Source: a virus
IMG/VR virus record: IMGVR_UViG_3300021961_000124
Span: 1 to 55,870 of that record
Direction: 5' to 3' (one strand)
DNA: 55,870 bases
This document shows, one piece after another, positions 27,790 to 34,102 of the stretch (positions are counted from its first letter, which is position 1; each line of letters begins with the position of its first letter). A program made the position numbers and the translations under genes. Under the pieces are notes generated by a model. The model ran no database searches. It saw only the letters and a list, made by a program, of their open reading frames with translations, and was not told where the DNA came from.

Positions 27790-29061
27790 TTAATTTCTTA
27801 CTATACCTCTTTGAGCTTTAAGTTGATTGTATCCTTCATCATCTAAGTGTGTAATAGCAAGCCAAGCATGAGTCATCTCATCCGCAGTTCTACTACCGCC
27901 TACTACCCAAAAATCTGGGTCTGGATTGTTTGGATTGTTTGCAGTATTGTCATACCACTGTTTTAAAATAATAACTGCACCTGCAGGTATTAGTGGTGCT
28001 ACATCAGGAGCGTACAAGTGACTGTGATGCCATGTTGCACTCCAGTTTGATATTTGACTTATTGCTTCTGTTCTGCCAGTTTCGGGATAAAATATTTCCA
28101 AACTTGCAGCATTCATACGCAAGTGGCCATGCGGTTGAAAACTATCTAAACGCACAGGATGATCGAAACTGTGAAAGCCCTGCGTCATTGCATATCCATT
28201 GGGTGGGACTACTAAGTCGTCCTGATTGCCAAGGCGATACAAACTCAAATCTTGTTTGTATTTCAGTTGTGCGCTTTCCTCTTCTGTGTATAACCAAAGA
28301 CCAATCTCTACCACGTTGTCTTTGATAACTGATCCTGGAGCCATTGCGCCAAGCCCACCAGGGAACATGTGTATATCCCAACTTACTTCTGCATTTGCTG
28401 GAATAGTACGGCACACCCCTTGTGGTACTATCTCTCCCCACTTTCCCATAGCATACTCTGTAAGCATACCTTCACGCCCTTCTGCTGTTATAATACTTGA
28501 GTTTGCATGATGTACTACACTTTTAGCATTGCCACGTGGTTTAACTTGTACTGCTTTGATACAACGGTCTTCAGTTAACCCTGTTGGTACTAAATGCTTG
28601 TGCCACATATCATTACCACTTGCAGGAATGTCTATTGCTACTGAAGGAATAATTGCATCAGGTAAACCAAAGTCTTCTTCAAAGTTCCACGCTTCTGGAT
28701 CTCGCATTTCTGGTAGTTGTACTACAACATCAGCATTACCATAAGGTGAACCTGCATTTACCCATGCTACTACAGCATCAATTTCTTCTTGTGATAAACG
28801 CCAGTCACCTTGCAGGTCCTGTATGCCAATACCATGATCGTATGCATAAGGAGGCATTTCTCTATTGGCTACTCTCATTTGTATAAGAGGAGCCCACGGT
28901 CTTACTTGCTCGTATGTTTCAAAACTCATTGGTCCGATGCCACCAGGACGGTGACACGTTACACAGTTATTGTTTATGATTTCAGCAACATTATCTGTAT
29001 AGGTTTGTGCAGCCAGTGTAACTGGGATTAAGGCTGCGAATAGTGCAACTAGGTGTTTCAT
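27790..29061 (-). CDS. Secreted cytochrome c / copper monooxygenase-like fusion protein
   Basis: 423 aa. Signal peptide MKHLVALFAALIPVTLAAQ. Residues ~20-108 form a cytochrome c domain with heme site CVTCH (33-37), probable axial Met69 (NREMPPY) and the EEIDAVVAWVNAGSPYG ending. Residues ~130-410 match type II, ascorbate-dependent copper monooxygenases (PHM fold): His184-His185 (VVHHAN) and His231 (DIHMF) as the CuH set, His311/His313 (PHGHLR) and Met396 (DEMTHAW) as the CuM set, plus WYDNTANNPNNPDP. Predicted periplasmic; substrate unknown. Start 29061 is chosen for AGGAGAAA seven bases upstream. Confidence 0.85.
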   Translation of the reverse strand: MKHLVALFAALIPVTLAAQTYTDNVAEIINNNCVTCHRPGGIGPMSFETYEQVRPWAPLIQMRVANREMPPYAYDHGIGIQDLQGDWRLSQEEIDAVVAWVNAGSPYGNADVVVQLPEMRDPEAWNFEEDFGLPDAIIPSVAIDIPASGNDMWHKHLVPTGLTEDRCIKAVQVKPRGNAKSVVHHANSSIITAEGREGMLTEYAMGKWGEIVPQGVCRTIPANAEVSWDIHMFPGGLGAMAPGSVIKDNVVEIGLWLYTEEESAQLKYKQDLSLYRLGNQDDLVVPPNGYAMTQGFHSFDHPVRLDSFQPHGHLRMNAASLEIFYPETGRTEAISQISNWSATWHHSHLYAPDVAPLIPAGAVIILKQWYDNTANNPNNPDPDFWVVGGSRTADEMTHAWLAITHLDDEGYNQLKAQRGIVRN

Positions 29062-29147
29062 ATAATTTCTCCTGAGGAACAATTATATTTAAACACATTT
29101 TTTGCAAAATACAACCTAAACTTGTAAAATGTTACAATTTATTACAA

Positions 29148-29321
29148 TTACTCTGCTTTCCAGATAGTCCAAGCACCATACGCAATAGCGCCGTAAGCTA
29201 CTAGAGCAGCGATTGGCTTGAAGATTAGGAACGCAACGCCTGCAATAATTAATACAGCACCATCCCAGGATGTGCGTTCCTTAAGACGATCGTTTACCCA
29301 TTTTGTTACTAAATTTATCAT
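29148..29321 (-). CDS. Small membrane protein
   Basis: 57 aa: an amphipathic start MINLVTKWVNDRLKERTSWD, then one or two hydrophobic segments (GAVLIIAGVAFLIFKPIAAL and VAYGAIAYGAWTIW). A perfect AAGGAG ribosome-binding site lies upstream, and its ATG overlaps the stop region of the 97-aa gene. I recall the same KWVNDRLKERTSWDGA start in other marine T4-like phages. Function unknown. Confidence 0.72.
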   Translation of the reverse strand: MINLVTKWVNDRLKERTSWDGAVLIIAGVAFLIFKPIAALVAYGAIAYGAWTIWKAE

Positions 29322-29611
29322 TGTTTACTCCTTACATAGCTTTCTAGTGCTTCTAGCGAGCGTTCTTGTCTAGCTAGTTTACGTTCAAGAATATCAAGGG
29401 CTGCTCTCTGCTTTCTTGATTGTTCTTCTAAACTGCGAACATATTCTAGTGTTGGAATTTCTTTCTGAGAGCCGTCTTCAGCAACCATAGTAAAACGATC
29501 GACGCCCTGTGCTTTTAGACCGCCCGTTACACGATTTGGATTTTTATCTGAAGAGTGAGTTAAAGCTGGTTGTTGCCTATTTCTACCATACATTAAATTC
29601 AAATAGCTCAT
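29318..29611 (-). CDS. Coiled-coil phage protein of unknown function
   Basis: 97 aa, MSYLNLMYGRNRQQPALTHS start; the C-terminal half (LEYVRSLEEQSRKQRAALDI then LERKLARQERSLEALESYV) is a clear coiled coil. GGAGG precedes the start, with an AATAAATA late-type promoter at 29630-29637. A small structural or assembly protein is likely, though no homologue is recognised. Confidence 0.65.
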   Translation of the reverse strand: MSYLNLMYGRNRQQPALTHSSDKNPNRVTGGLKAQGVDRFTMVAEDGSQKEIPTLEYVRSLEEQSRKQRAALDILERKLARQERSLEALESYVRSKQ

Positions 29612-30357
29612 TTAATTCCTCCGTTAAAGTATTTATTTAAAATTTCTTTGATTTTGAATAAACTTTTATATTCTAATATGTTATCACTCATGCTATTAAT
29701 ACTATCTACTATGACTTGACGCTTTTCAATGTCATCCCAAAATGTGCTTAAAGGACAGGTTTCAACATTTACAAAAAACAAACTGGTTTCGTTATCTCCT
29801 AACGGCATTGTGGTTTGAGTTTCCATTCTAAAATACAAGTCGTCTATAGTTGTATGCCTAGTAACTTCAGGTTTATTAATTTTAGGATGATTGCTTAATT
29901 CACCTGTTGTACTTATAGTCCATACATATCTACGCATACTACTTTGAGTTGCCATTGTTTCTGCAATTCGTCGACTCATTTTTCTTAACATTTCGCCGTC
30001 ACCCACCGGACCGTGTATTTCTGTTAAACTTAATCCTACACGTTCACTAGGTACCCATGAACTAGGATAGCAAAAACATATTGCTTCTAACACACCTTTG
30101 TGCATAATAGCAACATCTTCTTTGAAGTTTAAAGAAAATTCAACTATATTGTCGGTGATAATTGGAACGTCTAGTAGTCTACAGGCCTGTTTTACTAGAT
30201 CTGGTCTACGAGAGGCATACAAGTCTGTACTAAAACGATTAAGCTCAAATGTTTTATCTTTAATATGCGAAAAGTTTTCAACTGTCTCATAAACTGTGCC
30301 TGTGTTTTTCGACATGACAGGCGTTGTTCGATATGGAACTGAGACTGGAAAATACAT
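29608..30357 (-). CDS. DUF3445-like (heme-dependent oxidative N-demethylase-like) protein
   Basis: 249 aa. The block ICFCYPSSWVPSERVGLSLT then EIHGPVGDGEMLRKMSRR and the later segment DDLYFRMETQTTMPLG then NETSLFFVNVETCPLS follow the DUF3445 pattern (fcFPSsW.p.eK.G..l..IH.PVP and lR.E.QtL.rLP.s.a..F.i.ty.dpl). Bacterial DUF3445 proteins include the alpha subunit of a heme-dependent oxidative N-demethylase. No partner subunit is nearby. The ATG at 30357 lies one base after the uvsE stop; a second ATG at 30315 is possible. Confidence 0.6.
   Translation of the reverse strand: MYFPVSVPYRTTPVMSKNTGTVYETVENFSHIKDKTFELNRFSTDLYASRRPDLVKQACRLLDVPIITDNIVEFSLNFKEDVAIMHKGVLEAICFCYPSSWVPSERVGLSLTEIHGPVGDGEMLRKMSRRIAETMATQSSMRRYVWTISTTGELSNHPKINKPEVTRHTTIDDLYFRMETQTTMPLGDNETSLFFVNVETCPLSTFWDDIEKRQVIVDSINSMSDNILEYKSLFKIKEILNKYFNGGIK
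29630..29637 (-). promoter_or_regulatory. Late-type promoter (AATAAATA)
   Basis: Minus-strand AATAAATAC about 19-26 bases before the ATG at 29611. One mismatch to TATAAATA. Confidence 0.45.
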
Positions 30358-30358
30358 G

Positions 30359-31429
30359 TTAAGCTAATTCAAACTCAGGAATTATACTCACGGGTTCTTT
30401 AAAGCCCTTCCAGAACTTATATAGTTCAATACTTGCTAAGTTCTTATGCTTTGATTCACACATAATATCAAAGTTATCAATAAACGACAGTGCCCATTCA
30501 TTAGCAAAACGGTTAGGATAGTTGTCGCTGTGTGCTCGCAACTTTTGTTTCTTATGTCCTGCTTCAAGTAGTCTATTCATATCAGGAAGACTGTCATGTT
30601 TAAACTCTATAGGCAAATGTTCGTTGCGGCTATATGAATAATGCATTACAGGACGAACACCTCTCCAACTATCTATTATGCGTAGAAGTCTATCGTCGGC
30701 GGGCTGAATGTATTCTCCTGTAGCGACCCAGTGATGGTGTATGTCAAGCACGAGTGCGACATGTTTTTCAAGTTCGAGGCTGGTGTCGATGCCCCATGAC
30801 ATTTCGTCGTTTTCGATTGTAATTGTATTTCGTGCTTCCGGCGAGAGTTTTGGTAAAACATCAATGATGCCTTGTGGGCCTCGGCGACCCGAAATGTGTA
30901 CGTTGACTTTAAAGTCTTGCCACGTCCGGCCGTAACCCATCCATCTCGCCATGTCAACATGATATTCAAACTCCTCTATACTACGCTCTACAATTTCAGC
31001 ATTGTCGCTAGCCAATACAGTAAACTGACCAGGATGCATAGATAGCCTAACGTCAAGACGCCGAGCCAAATCACCAACTTTGATAAATTCTCTTGCACAA
31101 AACTCACGTACACTACTAGTGCGCCAAAAATAACTCCAGCTTGACTCAGTATAAACAGGTAACACATCGCTGCCCAGGCGGACCATTCGTAACTCATTAG
31201 GCAAACTTCCTACATACTCCACTAGGTTGTATATTGCTTGAATATTATGTACCATAATATCCCACAACCTTTGTTCTGCAACTTCGCGTGACTGGCGGTT
31301 AAGCCAGGCAACTGTAGTCGACTTGGTATTTAGTGGACGTTGGATTTCTTCAAGAAGTTTGGGTTTTAGTGTTTGGTCGCGATGCATGTACTTACATGCA
31401 AAACCGATACGCTGCTGTTGTGCCTTCAT
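30359..31429 (-). CDS. uvsE: UV-damage endonuclease UvsE/UvdE
   Basis: Incises DNA 5' of UV photoproducts; a TIM-barrel metalloenzyme. Family motifs seen are RIGFACKY at the N-terminus, SMHPGQFTVLAS, the HVSGRRG-type HISGRRGPQG, the metal site ENDEMSWG and LDIHHHW, and HYSYSR. I place the start at 31429 (MKAQQQRIGFACKY) because the perfect promoter at 31468-31496 would start RNA at about 31462, leaving the upstream in-frame ATG at 31462 without a leader, whereas 31429 has AGGCG upstream and begins like the family. 356 aa. Confidence 0.92.
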   Translation of the reverse strand: MKAQQQRIGFACKYMHRDQTLKPKLLEEIQRPLNTKSTTVAWLNRQSREVAEQRLWDIMVHNIQAIYNLVEYVGSLPNELRMVRLGSDVLPVYTESSWSYFWRTSSVREFCAREFIKVGDLARRLDVRLSMHPGQFTVLASDNAEIVERSIEEFEYHVDMARWMGYGRTWQDFKVNVHISGRRGPQGIIDVLPKLSPEARNTITIENDEMSWGIDTSLELEKHVALVLDIHHHWVATGEYIQPADDRLLRIIDSWRGVRPVMHYSYSRNEHLPIEFKHDSLPDMNRLLEAGHKKQKLRAHSDNYPNRFANEWALSFIDNFDIMCESKHKNLASIELYKFWKGFKEPVSIIPEFELA

Positions 31430-31467
31430 AAAATCGCCTGCTGTTGTAAATTTTAAGTCCATAGTTT

Positions 31468-31496
31468 ATTATATTGCCTTTATTGATAATTGTCAA
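31468..31496 (-). promoter_or_regulatory. Perfect sigma70 promoter of uvsE
   Basis: Minus strand TTGACA (31491-31496), 17-base spacer, TATAAT (31468-31473): both hexamers are consensus. The -35 box overlaps the stop codon of the next gene. Confidence 0.85.
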
Positions 31497-32098
31497 TCAT
31501 ATGTTTCTTTATAGTTAAAACTAATTACAATTCTATTGTCATATTGGTTTTCATCAGTGCCGTGCTCCAACCAACTTGGAAATAATATGCAACGACCTGT
31601 ATCAACTTTTACATCTACATATTTTGATGTATACATAGATCCATCAAATGCTGGTGCTTCAGACATTCTATATATTGAAGTGGGATTGATAAAAAATAAA
31701 TCAGCACAATCTTCACCGGCATCTATATACAGTGCTCCGCTTATTGAAGAACGTTCATGCCTATGGGGTATAACGTTGCTGCCTTTCGGCATTACGTTAA
31801 ACCAGCTGTTAACTAGTGTTTGTTCTCGAAGCCCCAAATGTTGCCTATAATAGTCAACACACTCATCTATATCTTTTCTAAGAGTTTCTAATTCTGGTGC
31901 TGTTAATATACATTTTCCTAAACCCCACGACGACTTACCGTCCGACATTAGAGCATGTTCGTCTGCTTGATTATGTTTTACTTCTTGTTCTATTAGAGAT
32001 TTTGCAGTTAACAAATTGGGATTGTTTGACAGGTCAAACAATCCTATCGGAATTGCAAACAAATCATTAAACGATACTTTAATTTTTGTGTCCGTCAT
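31493..32098 (-). CDS. 2OG-Fe(II) oxygenase family protein
   Basis: 201 aa. Probable iron ligands His and acid in NVIPHRHERSSISGALYI (H-x-H, with the Glu after it) and the distal His in FPSWLEHGTDENQYDNRIVI, where the Arg two turns on would bind 2-oxoglutarate. This is the arrangement of TIGR02466-type phage hydroxylases. Substrate unknown; in cyanophages similar genes sit near structural and surface-modification genes. The start at 32098 is one base after the glycosyltransferase stop; an in-frame ATG at 32155 lies inside that gene. Confidence 0.8.
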   Translation of the reverse strand: MTDTKIKVSFNDLFAIPIGLFDLSNNPNLLTAKSLIEQEVKHNQADEHALMSDGKSSWGLGKCILTAPELETLRKDIDECVDYYRQHLGLREQTLVNSWFNVMPKGSNVIPHRHERSSISGALYIDAGEDCADLFFINPTSIYRMSEAPAFDGSMYTSKYVDVKVDTGRCILFPSWLEHGTDENQYDNRIVISFNYKETYD

Positions 32099-32099
32099 G

Positions 32100-32801
32100 T
32101 CATACCCAATTTTCTTTACACCATTCATCGATACAATTGTGTGGATTAGGATCACCGTGGAATACAGCGATACTAGCTTCGTCTTTTATTTTTGGAACTC
32201 CTGGCTCAATAAAATTCCTATTGCCTCTGTTATCTCGCGTCATCGCAGGTTTTCCTCTCATCTCCCATTTGTAACTTTGTATCCATTCGTCAGGCCAAAA
32301 TTCAAAATCTGTTTTAATTACATCTCTAATCCAGTCTTGGTCACCGTGATATCGTTTAATCACTGCACTAGGTTGTTTGATAAAATTATCATAAACATTA
32401 CGGTGTTGCCCTGTTGTTAACCTAAAAACGCTACTATTAAATTTTTGATAGTTTTTAACTACATACCTATTAAAATCTCGTATAATCAAGAAGTTCCCAG
32501 GTTTGTAAGTAAACAGTTTGTCGATATTACGAAATATAATTAAATCTAAGTCTAAGAATAATATAGTACCATGTAAATTTAACCCAGGATTAAAAAACAT
32601 AGGCTTATACCACCAACCTGACACTCCTGACAGAAGTTTTAAATCTCTTACAGTTACGTTAGTATTGATACCTTTTGAGTTTTCAGTAAAACATATAAAC
32701 TCATGCGGAACTGTTAAATTACGCTGTACCATAGAGTACAGTTTATTAACATATTCCGCAGAATACTTGTCACCGTATTTTAAACAAACAACGTAGTTCA
32801 T
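32100..32801 (-). CDS. Glycosyltransferase-like protein (GT-A fold)
   Basis: 233 aa. It starts MNYVVCLKYGDKYSAEYVNK, a nucleotide-sugar binding strand pattern, with PHEFICFTENSKGI and the metal/UDP-binding D-x-D in GTILFLDLDLIIFRNIDKLF, as in GT8/GT32-like enzymes. The C-terminal HGDPNPHNCIDEW could contribute catalytic-site His. Probably modifies a surface glycan, host or virion; acceptor unknown. The ATG overlaps the queD-like stop as TAATG. Confidence 0.75.
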   Translation of the reverse strand: MNYVVCLKYGDKYSAEYVNKLYSMVQRNLTVPHEFICFTENSKGINTNVTVRDLKLLSGVSGWWYKPMFFNPGLNLHGTILFLDLDLIIFRNIDKLFTYKPGNFLIIRDFNRYVVKNYQKFNSSVFRLTTGQHRNVYDNFIKQPSAVIKRYHGDQDWIRDVIKTDFEFWPDEWIQSYKWEMRGKPAMTRDNRGNRNFIEPGVPKIKDEASIAVFHGDPNPHNCIDEWCKENWV

Positions 32802-33370
32802 TAACCTTCGTAGATCGCAGAATTGGCACTATGTTCAAAAACTTCAGCACTCTTTAGGTTAACACCTTGTCCAACAGGATAACGTGCTTCAAAAGTTTTT
32901 CCGTTTGGAAGTGTGTATGTTCCGCCGTTTTTGTAAGTGTCTAGAATAGCTTTCATGTTATTGAATACAAGCTCTGCAAATTTCTCGCAGCCTACTCCTG
33001 ACACAACTCTAAGATCGCAAACTGCGCCACGCTCGTTTGGAGGAATGTCTGTTGGGATCTTTCCAGTACCTGAATGAAACGGATCTCCTATGTGCGACAA
33101 CTGCACAAACCTATCCAAATAGGGATCGTCTTGTGCAATAATCAGAGTGTGATCGAACATGTATTCTGACCATTCTTTAAATGCTTTAAGTCCACCAAAG
33201 TCCATAACCCAGTTACGATCATCTAGTGTTTCGCTTTCAAAGACAAGTTTAATACCAATTGAATATCCATGTAGCAGTGAACAATGTGAATGTGTACTGC
33301 GCCATTGTCTAAATGTGCAAGATAGACCTCTATCGTTGCCGTATGTTTTTGTTGAATAATATTTTGCCAT
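32801..33370 (-). CDS. queD: QueD-like 6-pyruvoyl/6-carboxy-tetrahydropterin synthase family protein
   Basis: 189 aa. QueD makes 6-carboxy-tetrahydropterin in 7-deazaguanine (preQ0) synthesis, used for queuosine or phage DNA modification. Family motifs are CTFRQWRSTHSHCSLLHGYS (Zn/active-site region, Cys30, His34), VMDFGGLKAF, FDHTLI (Asp73-His74) and the C-terminal SAEVFEHSANSAIY. The usual HGH zinc pair reads His34-Gly-Tyr36. Start 33370 has AAAAAGGAG upstream; 29 in-frame codons upstream of it are unrelated. The other que genes are not in this window. Confidence 0.82.
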   Translation of the reverse strand: MAKYYSTKTYGNDRGLSCTFRQWRSTHSHCSLLHGYSIGIKLVFESETLDDRNWVMDFGGLKAFKEWSEYMFDHTLIIAQDDPYLDRFVQLSHIGDPFHSGTGKIPTDIPPNERGAVCDLRVVSGVGCEKFAELVFNNMKAILDTYKNGGTYTLPNGKTFEARYPVGQGVNLKSAEVFEHSANSAIYEG

Positions 33371-33461
33371 CTCTAGTCTCCTTTTTAGGTAGCAAGTTTG
33401 ATGACACGCAGAGTATTTAGAGTGGGATGAATGCCTAAGGCCACTTGTTGTTAACAATTAT

Positions 33462-33490
33462 ATATTAACTTATATTACTTATTCTGTCAA
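33462..33490 (-). promoter_or_regulatory. Sigma70-like promoter of the queD-like gene
   Basis: Minus strand TTGACA (33485-33490), 17-base spacer, TAATAT (33462-33467). RNA would start near 33455, leaving an ~85-base leader before the ATG at 33370 that contains an AGTGG/CCACT stem and a CTAAATAC late-like sequence. Confidence 0.65.
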
Positions 33491-34052
33491 GAGAAACATT
33501 GCGCTCTTTCCAGGCTTTGGGCAACTCCCAACCGTCTTCTTGATATACTATAAATTTTGTTTTTGGAAAACATTGAAACACCATGCCAATTTGATGTATC
33601 CAATATCTGGAATCAATGGCAGCACTGGTACTTTCTTTGTATCCGTTAGTATCTTTATATACGTTGTTAATTAACTGATTCTTGCTATATAAGTCAAATC
33701 CTAACAACTTAACTTCTCGTTCGTGCGAGTAATTAGCAGCAATTAGTACAGCATACGGCCCACTACCCCAATGATGAGGGTCATCCCATCTATTAATATC
33801 CTGATAAGGAAGATCGGGTACTGCTCTTAAATTAGAAACATTTGGATAACGCAACATCGATTGTTGTCTTGTATAAATCAACGTTGGATAAGTTATTTTT
33901 CGACGAACTGCTTCGTCAACCATTTTTGTATCAATACATACTAGATAATCTAGGTTAAAATCTCGCATTGCACCATTACACCCAACTAATGGACCATTAA
34001 GTGCAGAAACATCAATTCCTGCACGACTTTCACCGTTGCCAATTACTAACAT
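33465..34052 (-). CDS. Conserved phage protein, possible sugar/nucleotide-binding (DUF115-like)
   Basis: 195 aa from MLVIGNGESRAGIDVSALNG, a Rossmann-like start (VIGNGES) seen in motility accessory factor/glycosyltransferase-29-like proteins, then VGCNGAMRDFNLDYLVCID, a GSGPYAVLIAAN segment and EVKLLGFDLYS. This combination is common in phage proteins thought to relate to glycan transfer, but a catalytic role is not established. An alternative ATG at 34076 adds eight residues. Adjacent to the glycosyltransferase-like gene cluster. Confidence 0.62.
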   Translation of the reverse strand: MLVIGNGESRAGIDVSALNGPLVGCNGAMRDFNLDYLVCIDTKMVDEAVRRKITYPTLIYTRQQSMLRYPNVSNLRAVPDLPYQDINRWDDPHHWGSGPYAVLIAANYSHEREVKLLGFDLYSKNQLINNVYKDTNGYKESTSAAIDSRYWIHQIGMVFQCFPKTKFIVYQEDGWELPKAWKERNVSLDRISNIS

Positions 34053-34063
34053 ACGAATATTTA

Positions 34064-34071
34064 AATAAATA
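34064..34071 (+). promoter_or_regulatory. Late-type promoter (AATAAATA) for the plus-strand fibre block
   Basis: Plus-strand AATAAATACAC about 32 bases before the ATG at 34103, followed by TAGGAT as ribosome-binding site. One mismatch to TATAAATA. Confidence 0.5.
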
Positions 34072-34102
34072 CACATAATAAAAATTCATTTTAGGATCTA
34101 TT

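Noticed and set aside
28142-28441. Additional ORFs antisense or out of frame in the cytochrome/copper gene
   Set aside because: The main frame has a signal peptide, a heme site and copper ligands over its full length; the others lack ribosome-binding sites and motifs.
33371-33457. preQ1 riboswitch in the leader of the queD-like gene
   Set aside because: An AGTGG/CCACT stem exists, but I could not match the conserved preQ1 aptamer pseudoknot. It is treated as an ordinary leader.
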